64,000 nucleotides of DNA from an uncultured Acetobacteraceae bacterium (GCA_903907955.1 CAIVPZ010000023.1:1-64000); one strand, 5' to 3'. Positions 36,459-45,216 are shown, counted from the first letter of the stretch. The notes: generated from the letters alone by a model not told the origin. A program made the numbers and translations.

Positions 36459-37598
36459 TCAGCGAGCGGCGGCAATGGGCTCGCCGTCATTGCTGCCTGC
36501 AGGTCCATCCTTCGGTCCCGGTTCCGCCGGCCCGCTGCGGGCCTGGCCATTTTGCCGCGTACCCGCGAGCTGCGGGCCGATGGCACCGAGCCCCTCGCGG
36601 ATGCGGTCGTTGAAGCGATGCACGACCATGTCCATGGCCACGTCGACCGCATGGGCAAAGCCGGGACCGTCGGTGCCGCCGTGCGACTTCACCACCACCC
36701 CGTTCAGCCCCACCATGACCGCGCCGTTGTAGCGCCGCGGATCGACCAGCTCGCGCAGCCGCTCCAGTTCGGAGCGCGCCAGCAGATAGCCCAGCTTGGC
36801 CGTCGCCGAGGCAGTGAAGGCCTGCCGCAGCAATTGCAGCATCAGCTTGGCGGTGCCCTCGGTGGTCTTCAGCGCCACGTTGCCGGTGAAACCGTCGGTG
36901 ACGATGATGTCGGTGGTGCCGGCGGCGATGTCGTGGCCCTCGACGAAGCCCTGGAACTGCGGCCCGAGCGGGCTTTCGCGCAGGATGTCGGCGGCGGCGC
37001 GGATACGGTCGTCGCCCTTCAATTCTTCCGAGCCGACATTGAGCAGGCCGATCGTCGGCGCGGTCAGGCCGAGCACGGTGCGGGCGAACACGTCGCCCAT
37101 CATGGCGAACTCGACCAGGTTGCGGGCGTCGCAGACGACGTTGGCGCCGAGGTCGAGCATCACCACGTCGCCACGCACCGAAGGCGCGATCGCCGCCATC
37201 GCCGGGCGGTCGATGCCGGCCATGGTCTTGATGATGATCTTGGACAGCGCCAGCATGGCGCCGGTGTTGCCGGCCGAAACCACGCCGGCAGCCTGGCCGG
37301 ATGCCACCGCGTCGATCGCCACCCGCATCGAGGCATTGCGCATGCGCAGTGCCGCGGTGGGCTTGAGGTCGCTGGCGATGGTGTCCGGCGCGTGCCGCAC
37401 AGTGCAGGCGATGTCGGCACGCGGATAGCGCCGCAACAGCGGTTCCAGCCGCGCCTCGTCGCCGACCAGCAGGTAGCGGGCCGACGGATGGCGTTCGGCG
37501 GCAATGTCGAGGCCGTGCACCACGATCTCGGGCGCACGGTCACCGCCCATCGCGTCCACCGCGAGGGTGAACGGCGCCGGGGCGACTGGCTCGCTCAT
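36459..37598 (-). CDS. plsX: Phosphate acyltransferase PlsX
   Basis: Converts acyl-ACP to acyl-phosphate for glycerolipid synthesis. LAVDAMGGDRAPEIVVHG at the N-terminus, VVSAGNTGAMLALSK, MLDLGANVVCDARNLVEFA and VTDGFTGNVALKTTEG are diagnostic. 379 aa is about 30 longer than usual, owing to a C-terminal Gly/Pro/Asp-rich tail after the catalytic fold. It follows rpmF after about 105 bp and precedes fabH. Confidence 0.94.
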   Translation of the reverse strand: MSEPVAPAPFTLAVDAMGGDRAPEIVVHGLDIAAERHPSARYLLVGDEARLEPLLRRYPRADIACTVRHAPDTIASDLKPTAALRMRNASMRVAIDAVASGQAAGVVSAGNTGAMLALSKIIIKTMAGIDRPAMAAIAPSVRGDVVMLDLGANVVCDARNLVEFAMMGDVFARTVLGLTAPTIGLLNVGSEELKGDDRIRAAADILRESPLGPQFQGFVEGHDIAAGTTDIIVTDGFTGNVALKTTEGTAKLMLQLLRQAFTASATAKLGYLLARSELERLRELVDPRRYNGAVMVGLNGVVVKSHGGTDGPGFAHAVDVAMDMVVHRFNDRIREGLGAIGPQLAGTRQNGQARSGPAEPGPKDGPAGSNDGEPIAAAR

Positions 37599-37704
37599 GG
37601 CCGCCCCCCCTGGTTCGATCCGCCGCTGGACGCTGAACCCCGGCAGGACCGGTCGGGCAAACGGTGGTTGGTCATGGCGGAACTCCGCACCGGAGAGCGC
37701 CGGA

Positions 37705-37908
37705 TCAGGCCCGGATCGCGCCCTTCAGGTCCTTGCCGGCAGCCACCACCTCGCGCCCGGCATAGTGTCCACAATGGCTGCAGACATGGTGCGGGCGCTT
37801 CAGCTCGCCGCAATTCGGGCACTCGGCGTGCGCCTCGGCCGGCAGGGCATGGTGACTGCGGCGCATGCCGCGGCGCGACGGCGAGGTTTTCCGCTTGGGA
37901 ACAGCCAT
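37705..37908 (-). CDS. rpmF: 50S ribosomal protein L32
   Basis: 67-aa ribosomal protein starting [20 protein letters not shown], with the zinc ribbon [20 protein letters not shown] complete (four Cys). The ATG at 37908 is the family start; a longer frame to 37968 is not supported. It lies between DUF177 and plsX as in most Alphaproteobacteria. A promoter-like sequence lies at 38016-38044. Confidence 0.95.
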   Translation of the reverse strand: MAVPKRKTSPSRRGMRRSHHALPAEAHAECPNCGELKRPHHVCSHCGHYAGREVVAAGKDLKGAIRA

Positions 37909-38015
37909 GGGACAAAGCCCCTTCCGGTCTGCGTGATGCCCAAAACGGCCGGCGTGGCGGGTCTCCACGGGGCCGTCGGGGGGCGGTCACAAGATGGCAA
38001 TAGTGCGAGGCGGGC

Positions 38016-38044
38016 CGTCTAGCAGAGGGGCTTCCCCCCTGCAA
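38016..38044 (-). promoter_or_regulatory. Putative rpmF promoter
   Basis: On the minus strand TTGCAG, 17 bases, TAGACG, in the 160-bp gap between DUF177 and rpmF. It would give rpmF-plsX-fabH its own transcript with a leader of about 100 bases. The spacer contains GGGGGAAGCCCC, which is palindromic. Confidence 0.4.
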
Positions 38045-38068
38045 GCGGCCTGCCGCATGGGTCCCATC

Positions 38069-38578
38069 CTAGCGGCGCGGTTGCAACCGTGCGAGGGCCG
38101 CGAACGGCGAGTCCGCATCCGGCGCGGCGGTGTCGGGCAGCGCCGCGTCCGGCTTGCGCGGATAGGGATCGAGCGCCAGGGCCAGTTGTTCGGCCGCCGC
38201 CTCGCCGAGGTCGATGGTGCCGCCGCGATAGCCGATTTCATCGTCGGACTCCGGATCTTCATCGTCCGACTCGGCGCCGGCCGGCACGAAGCGCAGCCGG
38301 AACCGCTCCTCGGTCACCGTCTCGAACGCATCGAGCGTCACCACGCAGACCCGCTCCGCCCGCGCCCGCAGATGCCCCTCCGCCAGCACCACCCCGCCCG
38401 GCACCGCGGTCAGGCGGAATCGGCAGACGAATTCCGTCATCGCCGGGATCGCCATGCGCGCCGCCAGGGCGCGGCATTCCGCCTTGCTGGCGCGCAGTTC
38501 GAGCTTCAGCCCGGCCGGGCCGACCTGGTCCACCGCCAGCGGGCGATGCAATTCAGGCAAAGGCGGCTCGGCGGTCAT
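38069..38578 (-). CDS. YceD/DUF177 family protein
   Basis: A 169-aa DUF177 protein, commonly encoded just upstream of rpmF; it is linked to 23S rRNA accumulation in other bacteria and plants. Seen: LHRPLAVDQVGPAGLKLELRASKAECRALAARM at the N-terminus and HLRARAERVCVVTLDAFETVTEERFRLRFVP, then an acidic linker (SDDEDPESDDE) and the ALDPYPRKP motif. Overlaps the CBP3-like gene by 4 bp. Confidence 0.88.
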   Translation of the reverse strand: MTAEPPLPELHRPLAVDQVGPAGLKLELRASKAECRALAARMAIPAMTEFVCRFRLTAVPGGVVLAEGHLRARAERVCVVTLDAFETVTEERFRLRFVPAGAESDDEDPESDDEIGYRGGTIDLGEAAAEQLALALDPYPRKPDAALPDTAAPDADSPFAALARLQPRR

Positions 38579-39120
38579 GGCAGCTGCGCCGCGGCGGCAG
38601 CGGCCGGCAGGAACGCCACCTGCCCGGCGGTGACGGCCTGGCCGGCGAGATACGCGTCCTGCGCCACCGCAATGGCAGCGAGCATCGCCGGGCCGGCACC
38701 CGCGGCGGCGCCGCGCCACACATTGCGGGCCAGCGCGGCCTGCAGCGCCGCGGTGTCGCCGGAGTCCAGCGCCGCCGCATAGGCGGTGGCGCGGCCGTTG
38801 AACGCCTCCCACATCACCTTCACCTTCCTGCCCACCGCAATATCGCTCACCCCCATCTCGCGCAGGTTCACGTCCATGTCATGGAACATGGCGTCGAACA
38901 CCGCCTGGGCCAGCGCGGGGCCGGGTGCGGGCTGCGCCTGCAGGCGGCGGATCACCAGAAAGACATGCAGCCCCACCAGGTCGAACCGGCCGTCCAGCGT
39001 GTCCGGCACGCCGACGGTTGCGTACAGGAACGGCGCGCGCGCCGCCGCGACGGCAGCCGTGTAGAGGACATAGCCGGCCCGCTCGTGGCGATTGCGCCGC
39101 AGGAACCCGAACATGGACAT
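38575..39120 (-). CDS. Ubiquinol-cytochrome c chaperone (CBP3 domain)
   Basis: A 181-aa assembly factor for the cytochrome bc1 complex. YVLYTAAVAAARAPFLYATVGVPDTLDGRFDLVGLHVFLVIRRL and AQAVFDAMFHDMDVNLREMGVSDIAVGRKVK are the CBP3 signature. A strong GAGGAG site 6 bases before the ATG at 39120 decides the start. Divergent from bamE, a conserved arrangement; first gene of the block leading to ihfA. Confidence 0.9.
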   Translation of the reverse strand: MSMFGFLRRNRHERAGYVLYTAAVAAARAPFLYATVGVPDTLDGRFDLVGLHVFLVIRRLQAQPAPGPALAQAVFDAMFHDMDVNLREMGVSDIAVGRKVKVMWEAFNGRATAYAAALDSGDTAALQAALARNVWRGAAAGAGPAMLAAIAVAQDAYLAGQAVTAGQVAFLPAAAAAAQLP

Positions 39121-39307
39121 CGACTGCTCCTCGCCCGGCCGATCCCGCAAGCCGATCCTGAACGCAGGACCGATTGACACTTCCGGGCCGCCGTGACACC
39201 CGATACACCTAACGTCGCCGTCGCGCCGGTCAACGCGCCCGGATCAACGTCGTTGGTTATCGCGCGTTCCTGCGCGACTGTCCGGTGCCCAGGAGGACGA
39301 CCCCGCT

Positions 39308-39829
39308 TTGCGCAAACCGCCCGCCCAACTGCTGCTCCCCCGCCTGCTGGCCGCTCTGCTGGCCTCGGCCACCCTGGCCGGGTGCAGCGAGCCTTCGTTC
39401 CTGAGTTTCCCGCCCCAGGTGCGCGGCAACAAGGTGGATAGCGATATTCTGGCCCAGTTGGTGCCCGGCACCTCGACCCGCGCCGACGTCACCGCGCTGC
39501 TTGGCTCGCCCACCGCCCGCGCCACCTTCGACGACAACACCTGGCTGTATATCGGCGAGGTCACCAGGCCGGTGATCGCCGCCACCAACGAGGTGCTGGA
39601 GCAGAAGGTGGTGGTGCTGACCTTCGACCCGCAGGGCGTGCTGCGCACCGTCGAGAACAAATCGGAGGGCGACTCGGTGCCGGTCTCCGTGGTGACACGC
39701 ACAACGCCGGCGCCGGGCAACCAGGCGTCGTTCCTGCAGCAGTTGCTGGGCAATGTCGGCAAGTTCAATCCGGCGGGGACCAATGCCAGCGGTCCGGGCG
39801 GCGGGGCGCCGGGCGGCAGCAAGTACTGA
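39308..39829 (+). CDS. bamE: Outer membrane assembly lipoprotein BamE
   Basis: Small lipoprotein of the BAM complex for outer-membrane protein insertion (SmpA/OmlA domain). Signal and lipobox LASATLAGC, then VRGNKVDSDILAQLVPGTSTRADVTALLGSPTARATFDDNTWLYIG, the BamE core. 173 aa; the C-terminal third is Gly/Pro/Asn-rich and disordered. The start codon appears to be TTG at 39308 with AGGAGG 11 bases upstream. It is followed by a repeat copy at 39847. Confidence 0.9.
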   Translation: MRKPPAQLLLPRLLAALLASATLAGCSEPSFLSFPPQVRGNKVDSDILAQLVPGTSTRADVTALLGSPTARATFDDNTWLYIGEVTRPVIAATNEVLEQKVVVLTFDPQGVLRTVENKSEGDSVPVSVVTRTTPAPGNQASFLQQLLGNVGKFNPAGTNASGPGGGAPGGSKY

Positions 39830-39846
39830 TCGGGGCGTTGCCCTAA

Positions 39847-39907
39847 AGGCCAGGGCGCTGCCCTGGACCCGCAAGGGGGCGGTGGCCCCCTTGACCCCGT
39901 TCATTGG
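39847..39907 (+). repeat. Dispersed two-hairpin repeat, copy 6
   Basis: GGCCAGGGC-gct-GCCCTGG, ACCCGC, AAGGGGGCggtgGCCCCCTT, GACCCCGTTCATTGGG. It follows bamE in the same orientation and reaches the stop codon of the convergent thiL gene (39901-39903), which lies in its ATTCATT-like end. Confidence 0.85.
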
Positions 39908-40863
39908 GCTTCGAAGTGGCTCCAGCCGGCCTTGGACAGGACGATCGGCTGGCCGTCGGCGTTGCGTACACTGACGCCTGGCGGGCCGGCGACGAAGCCG
40001 CCGATCCTTGTGAGCGGGATGCCGCAGCGCGCGGCGGCGGCGGCCAGCGCGGCCGCGCTGGCGGGCGGCACCGCCAGCAGCAGTTCGTAATCGTCGCCGC
40101 CGGTCAGGCACAGCGCCAAACGGTCAGCCGCGCGCGCTGCCGGAGAAAGCGGCACCGACGCGGCCTCGATGACCGCACCGACAGCGCCGGCGCGGCACAG
40201 ATGCCCGGTGTCCTGCACCAGCCCGTCGGACACATCCATGCCGGCATGCGCAATGCCCGCCACCGCCTGCCCCAGCGCCAGCCTGGGCTGCGGCAGGCGG
40301 TAGCGGCCGGCGAGGGTGCCATCCGGGTCGGCGATCTCTCCCCGGGCGGCAAGCAGCCCGAGCGCGCCGTCGCCGATGCTGCCGCTGACCCACAGCCCGT
40401 CGCCCGCCCGCGCGCCGCCACGGCGCAACGCGGCGCCCGGCGCCACATGGCCGATGATGGTCAGCGACAGGCTGACCGGCCCGGGGGTGGAGGTGGTGTC
40501 GCCGCCAAGCAGAAAGATACCGAATTCGGCCTGGTCGGCCGCCAGACCGGCGGCGAAGCCGGCGAACCAGGCATCCGGCGTGCCGCGTGGCACCGACACC
40601 GTCATCAGGTAGCCGAGCGGCGTCGCCCCCATGGCGGCCAGATCGGACAGGTTGGTGCGCAGCAGTTTGCGGCCGATCAGGTCGGGCGGGTCGCCGGGGA
40701 GAAAATGCACGCCGGCAACGATGGCGTCGGCGGCAACCACCAGTTCGCGCCCCGGCGGCGGGGCGAACACCGCCGCGTCGTCGCCGAGCGCCAGCGCGCC
40801 AGGGCCGGCGAGCGGGCGGAAATGCCGGGCGATGAGGGAAAATTCGCCGGGAAGGTCGGACAT
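39901..40863 (-). CDS. thiL: Thiamine-monophosphate kinase
   Basis: Phosphorylates thiamine phosphate to thiamine diphosphate, AIR-synthase-like fold. GEFSLIARHFRPL at the start, LALGDDAAVFAPPPGRELVVAADAIVAGVHF, NLSDLAAMGATPLGYLMTVSVP, GGDTTSTPGPVSLSLTIIG and HAGMDVSDGLVQDTGHLC are the ATP/Mg motifs. 320 aa. The last gene of the rib-nusB-thiL block, 13 bp after nusB. Confidence 0.93.
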   Translation of the reverse strand: MSDLPGEFSLIARHFRPLAGPGALALGDDAAVFAPPPGRELVVAADAIVAGVHFLPGDPPDLIGRKLLRTNLSDLAAMGATPLGYLMTVSVPRGTPDAWFAGFAAGLAADQAEFGIFLLGGDTTSTPGPVSLSLTIIGHVAPGAALRRGGARAGDGLWVSGSIGDGALGLLAARGEIADPDGTLAGRYRLPQPRLALGQAVAGIAHAGMDVSDGLVQDTGHLCRAGAVGAVIEAASVPLSPAARAADRLALCLTGGDDYELLLAVPPASAAALAAAAARCGIPLTRIGGFVAGPPGVSVRNADGQPIVLSKAGWSHFEAQ

Positions 40864-40876
40864 CGCCGGACCGGCA

Positions 40877-41398
40877 TCACGCCGTCGCCGCGAACTCCGC
40901 CGGGCGAAGCTGGCGGGCGACGGTATCCAGCACGCCATTGGCCATGCGCGGCTCCTCGCCGTCGAAGAAGCCGTGCGCGACGTCCATGTACTCGTTGATC
41001 ACCACCTTCGCCGGCGGGCCGTCCGCCATCGACAGCTCGGCGGCAGCGGCGCGCAGCAGGGCGCGCAGCACCGCGTCCAGCCGCTGCAGCGGCCAGTCCT
41101 CGGTCAGCGCCGCCGACAGGATCGGGTCCAGCGTTTCCTGATGCAACGATGCGGCGCGCACGATCTGGGTGAACAGCGGCACGTGCACGTCGGTCACCCG
41201 GCCGTCCTCGAAGTCGCCGGTGCCGTCCAGCGCGCCCAGGCGGTGGCGAACGAACTCGGCGATCACCGTCTCCGGGCTGGCCTGCGCCTGCTCGGCCTGG
41301 AACAGCGCCTGCACCGCGGCAACCCGCGAGCCGGTGCGCGGGCGGCCCAGCGGGCGGCCGTTCTGGCTGCGTCGCGGCTTTATTCCCTCGGCCATCAT
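40877..41398 (-). CDS. nusB: Transcription antitermination factor NusB
   Basis: RNA-binding subunit of the antitermination complex acting on rRNA operons. 173 aa; core GSRVAAVQALFQAEQAQASPETVIAEFVRHRLG and the C-terminal PAKVVINEYMDVAHGFFDGEEPRMANGVLDTVAR (family pattern NEyv-A---f-----fvNgvLd). The start is one of two adjacent ATGs (41398) preceded by GGGAG, overlapping the ribH stop. Confidence 0.93.
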   Translation of the reverse strand: MMAEGIKPRRSQNGRPLGRPRTGSRVAAVQALFQAEQAQASPETVIAEFVRHRLGALDGTGDFEDGRVTDVHVPLFTQIVRAASLHQETLDPILSAALTEDWPLQRLDAVLRALLRAAAAELSMADGPPAKVVINEYMDVAHGFFDGEEPRMANGVLDTVARQLRPAEFAATA

Positions 41399-41877
41399 AC
41401 TGCTCCCAGCCAGCGCGCGGCACGGATCTGCAGCAGCGCGGCGACGGCGGCCTCGGCCCCCTTGTTCGGACCCTGCGGCGTCGCGCGGGCGAGCGCCTGC
41501 TCCGCCGCGTCCACGGTCAGCAGCCCGTTGCCCAGGCACAGGCCGAACTGCAGCACCACCTGGGTCAGCCCGGCCATCGCCTCGCGGCAGACATACTCAT
41601 AATGGTCGGTCTCGCCGCGCACCACGCAGCCGAGCACGATGTAGCCGTCGAAACGCCGGCTGCCGCGCACCGCCAGCCGCACCGCGCCCGCCAGTTCCAG
41701 CGCGCCGGCCACGTCCAGAACGTCGAACCCGGCGCCGGCTTCCCGCAGGATGCGCGCCGCGCCGTCGCGCAGGCCATCGACGATTTCGGTGTAATAAGGC
41801 GCCCTGACCACCAGAAGTTGCGGTATTTTTCCGTCCAGGCGCGGCGCGGCCGGCAGTTTGGCGTCGGCGGTACTCAT
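41395..41877 (-). CDS. ribH: 6,7-dimethyl-8-ribityllumazine synthase
   Basis: Condenses the pyrimidine diamine with dihydroxybutanone phosphate to lumazine. FDGYIVLGCVVRGETDHYEYVCREAM and GLLTVDAAEQALARATPQGPNKGAEAA are diagnostic; the catalytic-region His is in TDHYEYV. 160 aa. Overlaps ribB and nusB by 4 bp each. Confidence 0.93.
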   Translation of the reverse strand: MSTADAKLPAAPRLDGKIPQLLVVRAPYYTEIVDGLRDGAARILREAGAGFDVLDVAGALELAGAVRLAVRGSRRFDGYIVLGCVVRGETDHYEYVCREAMAGLTQVVLQFGLCLGNGLLTVDAAEQALARATPQGPNKGAEAAVAALLQIRAARWLGAV

Positions 41878-43001
41878 GTGTGCTCGATCGGCCGGCGGGC
41901 GACGATGTTCAGCCCATAGCCCTCGATGCCGATGATGGTGCGCGGCGTATTGGACAGCAGGATCAGATCCTTCACCCCGAGATCGAGCAGGATCTGGGCG
42001 CCGATGCCGTAATCCCGCAACTGGCTGACCGGCCGTTCCGCGCCGGCCAGCAGGCGCACCCGGTCGGACAGCACCGTCGGCCTGGTCTCGCGGATCAGCA
42101 CCACCGCGCCGCGCCCGGCCGCTTCGATCTGCCGCATCGCGTCGTGCAGCGTCTCCGCGCCGGGGCCGCCCAGCACGTCGTTCAGCAGGTTGACGCCATG
42201 CATGCGCACCAGCACCGGTTCGTCGCCGGACAGGTCGCCCTTCACCAGCACCAGATGCTCGGCATACTCGACCGTGTTGGCATAGACGATCAGCTGCCAG
42301 TCGCCGCCGGTCACGCCGGTCAGCATCCCCTGCTCCACCCGCCTGACCAGCCGCTCGGTGCGGCGGCGATGGTGGATCAGGTCGGCGATGGTGCCAAGCT
42401 TCAGCGCATGGTGCTGGGCGAAGGCCACCAGATCGGGCAGCCGCGCCATGGTGCCGTCATCGTTCATGATCTCGCAGATCACGCCGGACGGGTTCAGCCC
42501 GGCCAGCCGGGCAATGTCCACCGCGGCTTCCGTGTGGCCGGCGCGCACCAGGGTGCCACCCTCGCGCGCCGCCAGCGGGAACACATGGCCGGGCGTGACG
42601 ATGTCGTCGCGGCCGTTATCCGGGTTGATCGCCACCGCGATGGTATGCGCCCGGTCATGCGCGGAAATGCCGGTGGTGACGCCGTGTTTCGCCTCGATCG
42701 AGGCGGTGAAGGCGGTCTGCAGGCGGGTGCCGTTGGACGGATTGATCAAACTCAGGCCGAGCTGCTCCACCCGGTGGCTGGTCATCGCCAGGCAGATCAG
42801 CCCGCGGGCGTGCCGCGCCATGAAGTTCACCGCATCGGGGGTGGCGAACTGGGCGGGGATGATCAGGTCGCCTTCGTTCTCGCGGTCCTCGTCATCGACC
42901 ACGATGAACATGTGGCCGTTGCGGGCCTCCTCGATGAGGTCCTCGGCCGAGGAGAGGTATTCCGAGAGCGAGCGGGTCAGCAGCGGGTCGGTCATCGCCA
43001 T
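41874..43001 (-). CDS. ribB: DHBP synthase with degenerate GTP cyclohydrolase II domain
   Basis: The N-terminal 205 residues are 3,4-dihydroxy-2-butanone 4-phosphate synthase: VVDDEDRENEGDLIIPAQ (metal Glu), THGVTTGISAHDRAHTI-like segment, TPGHVFPLAAREGGTLVRAGHTEAA and CEIMNDDGTMAR. The C-terminal 165 residues have the RibA fold and keep LRDYGIGAQILLDLGV, but the three zinc-binding Cys of GTP cyclohydrolase II are absent; the whole protein has only two Cys, both in the RibB part. So only the RibB activity is expected and GTP cyclohydrolase II must come from elsewhere. Confidence 0.92.
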   Translation of the reverse strand: MAMTDPLLTRSLSEYLSSAEDLIEEARNGHMFIVVDDEDRENEGDLIIPAQFATPDAVNFMARHARGLICLAMTSHRVEQLGLSLINPSNGTRLQTAFTASIEAKHGVTTGISAHDRAHTIAVAINPDNGRDDIVTPGHVFPLAAREGGTLVRAGHTEAAVDIARLAGLNPSGVICEIMNDDGTMARLPDLVAFAQHHALKLGTIADLIHHRRRTERLVRRVEQGMLTGVTGGDWQLIVYANTVEYAEHLVLVKGDLSGDEPVLVRMHGVNLLNDVLGGPGAETLHDAMRQIEAAGRGAVVLIRETRPTVLSDRVRLLAGAERPVSQLRDYGIGAQILLDLGVKDLILLSNTPRTIIGIEGYGLNIVARRPIEHT

Positions 43002-43591
43002 TCCTGCAGCCGGGCGACGTAGCGCGCCACGGTATCGATCTCGATGTTCACCGCATCGCCGGCCCGGCGGTCGCCGAAAGTGGTCACCGCAGCGGTATGG
43101 GGAATGATGTTCACCCCGAAGGTCGCCCCCTGCACCTCGTTCACCGTCAGCGACACGCCGTCGATGGCGACGCTGCCCTTGGGGGCGATGAAGCGGGCCA
43201 GCGGCTCCGGCACGCGGAACAGCCAGCGGCTGGAGCCGTGCTCCGGCGCGATCTCGACCACCTCGCCGACGCCATCGACATGCCCGGCCACGATGTGCCC
43301 GCCGAGTTCGTCGCCGACGCGCAGCGGCCGTTCCAGGTTCATCCGGGTGCCGGCCACCCAGCTGCCCAGCGTGGTCTTCGACAGCGTCTCGGCGGATGCG
43401 TTGACGGCAAACCAGTCCCGCCCCAGCTCGATCGCGGTCAGGCAGCAGCCGGCGCAGGCGATCGAGGCGCCGAGCGGAATGGCCGCGGTGCTGCCCCAGG
43501 GGGCCGCGATCACCAGCCGCATGTCGGCCCCGGCGCCGATCGGCGTGAGCTCGCGCACCGTGCCGACGCCGGTGACGATGCCGGTGAACAT
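42992..43591 (-). CDS. ribE: Riboflavin synthase alpha chain
   Basis: Dismutates two lumazines to riboflavin. 199 aa with two lumazine-binding repeats: MFTGIVTGVGTVREL and GASIACAGCCLTAIEL in the first, GGHIVAGHVDGVGEV, SVAIDGVSLTVNEV and NIIPHTAAVTTFG in the second. Overlaps ribD by one base (TGATG) and ribB by 10 bp. Confidence 0.94.
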   Translation of the reverse strand: MFTGIVTGVGTVRELTPIGAGADMRLVIAAPWGSTAAIPLGASIACAGCCLTAIELGRDWFAVNASAETLSKTTLGSWVAGTRMNLERPLRVGDELGGHIVAGHVDGVGEVVEIAPEHGSSRWLFRVPEPLARFIAPKGSVAIDGVSLTVNEVQGATFGVNIIPHTAAVTTFGDRRAGDAVNIEIDTVARYVARLQEWR

Positions 43592-44685
43592 CAGGCTGTT
43601 CTCCTCAGTTCCGTAAACATATCTTCGCCCAGCCCGGTCGCCGAGACGCGGACGAACCGCGGCATGGCGGCGAGCCGGTCGCTGCCGAAAGCCTGCGCCG
43701 CCGGCCAGCCGTCGCCGCCCATCACCGTGGGCGCATGGAACCAGGCGATGCGGTCGACCAGGTCGGCGCGCAACAGGGCAGCCGCCACCTGGGCGCCGCC
43801 TTCCACCAGCAGGCGGGTGATGCCCCGCCCGGCCAGCGCCGTCAATGCAGCCGCCAAATCCACCCCGGGCGTTCCGGCGGCCACCGTGATGATGCCGGCG
43901 CCGGCTGCCTCCAGCGCACGCCGCCGTTCGGGATCGGCGCCGTCGCGGGCGATCAGCCAGGTGGGGGTCTGCGCCGCGGTCGCCACCAGCCGGCTGGTGA
44001 GCCGGGTGCGCAAATGGCTGTCGGCCACCACCCGCACCGGGCTGACCGGCTTGTAGCCCGGCAGGCGGCAGGTCAGGTCGGGATCGTCGGCCATCACCGT
44101 GCCCACCCCCACCAGCACCGCGTCGTGCCGGCCGCGCAGCGCATGCGCCATGCGCCGCGACGGCTCGCCGGTGATCCAGCGGCTCTCGCCGGTGCGGGTG
44201 GCGATCCGCCCGTCGAGGGTGGAGGCCAGCTTCAGCGTGACCAGCGGGCGTCCAAGCCGCACCCGGCTGAAGAAGCCGGCATTGACCTCCGCGGCCTCGG
44301 CCGCCAGCACCCCCTCCTCCACCGCGATGCCGGCGGCGCACAACCGTGCGATGCCGGCACCGTCAACGCGCGTATCAGGGTCGCGAGCGGCGATCACCAC
44401 GCGGGCGACGCCGGCGGCGATCAGCGCCTCCGTGCAGGGCGGCGTGCGGCCGTGGTGGCAGCACGGCTCCAGCGTGACATACACGGTGGCGCCACGCGCG
44501 GCCGGACCGGCCATGTCCAGCGCCAGCTTCTCGGCATGCGGCCGCCCGCCGGGACCGGTGACGGCGCGACCGGCCACGCGGCCATCGCGCACGACCACGC
44601 AGCCGACGGCGGGATTGGGCCAAGCGTTGCCCAGCCCTCGGCGCGCCAGGGCCAGGGCGGCCCGCATGTGTGAGAGATCAGTCAT
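43591..44685 (-). CDS. ribD: Bifunctional pyrimidine deaminase / reductase
   Basis: The deaminase domain (about 1-145) has zinc ligands in GRPHAEKLAL (His-Ala-Glu) and VTLEPCCHHGRTPPCTEAL (two Cys). The reductase domain follows with VTLKLASTLDGRIATRTGESRWITGE and LLVEGGAQVAAALL. 364 aa, normal. Start MTDLSHMRAAL at 44685; the extra N-terminal residues open to 44778 lie in nrdR. Catalyses the second and third steps of riboflavin synthesis. Confidence 0.93.
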   Translation of the reverse strand: MTDLSHMRAALALARRGLGNAWPNPAVGCVVVRDGRVAGRAVTGPGGRPHAEKLALDMAGPAARGATVYVTLEPCCHHGRTPPCTEALIAAGVARVVIAARDPDTRVDGAGIARLCAAGIAVEEGVLAAEAAEVNAGFFSRVRLGRPLVTLKLASTLDGRIATRTGESRWITGEPSRRMAHALRGRHDAVLVGVGTVMADDPDLTCRLPGYKPVSPVRVVADSHLRTRLTSRLVATAAQTPTWLIARDGADPERRRALEAAGAGIITVAAGTPGVDLAAALTALAGRGITRLLVEGGAQVAAALLRADLVDRIAWFHAPTVMGGDGWPAAQAFGSDRLAAMPRFVRVSATGLGEDMFTELRRTA

Positions 44686-44692
44686 TAAAACT

Positions 44693-45148
44693 TTATGTAG
44701 GTTCGCCCAGCTCGCCCAGGAAGGCCTCGAAATCCTTGGCCTCACGGAAATTGCGATAAACCGAGGCGAAGCGGACATAGGCCACGGCGTCCACCTCCTT
44801 CAGCGTCTCCATCACCAGCTCGCCGATCTGCTTGCTGGGGATGTCACTGTCGCCGGAGGCTTCGAGCTGGCGGACGATGCCGTTGACGATGCGCTCGATA
44901 CGCTCCTCCTGCACCGGGCGCTTGCGCAGGGCGATGCGCACCGAGCGGGCGAGCTTGTCGCGGTCGAACAACACCCGGCGGCCGTCGGACTTCACCACCG
45001 TGAGTTCCCGCAACTGCACCCGCTCAATGGTGGTGAAGCGCTGGCCGCAGGCGGCGCAGAAGCGGCGGCGACGGATCGCCGAGCCGTCATCGGTGGGGCG
45101 GCTGTCCTTGACCTGGGTGTCGTCGTGGCCGCAGAAGGGGCAGTGCAT
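44693..45148 (-). CDS. nrdR: Transcriptional repressor NrdR
   Basis: Represses ribonucleotide-reductase genes through NrdR boxes in response to dATP. 151 aa with the zinc ribbon Cys3, Cys6, Cys31, Cys34 and the ATP-cone [56 protein letters not shown] is the usual C-terminus. Lies between glyA and ribD as in most Alphaproteobacteria. The RNR-like gene at 52079 has NrdR-box-like palindromes upstream. Confidence 0.95.
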   Translation of the reverse strand: MHCPFCGHDDTQVKDSRPTDDGSAIRRRRFCAACGQRFTTIERVQLRELTVVKSDGRRVLFDRDKLARSVRIALRKRPVQEERIERIVNGIVRQLEASGDSDIPSKQIGELVMETLKEVDAVAYVRFASVYRNFREAKDFEAFLGELGEPT

Positions 45149-45179
45149 GTTACGGATTATCCCGCAAGAACAGCACGTA

Positions 45180-45216
45180 AGCCCAGGGATCTGCCATGGA
45201 CCCCAATGCTTGGGCT
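45180..45216. repeat. Degenerate repeat-like fragment
   Basis: AGCCCAGGGATCTGCCATGG followed by ACCCC resembles the first stem and GGACCC part of the dispersed repeat, with several mismatches. It fills the gap between glyA and nrdR. Also contains a CCCAATGCTTGGG inverted repeat. Confidence 0.35.

Noticed and set aside
43592..45148. FMN riboswitch before the riboflavin genes
   Set aside because: ribD is 7 bp from nrdR and no conserved FMN aptamer elements were seen; the genes sit in a housekeeping operon.
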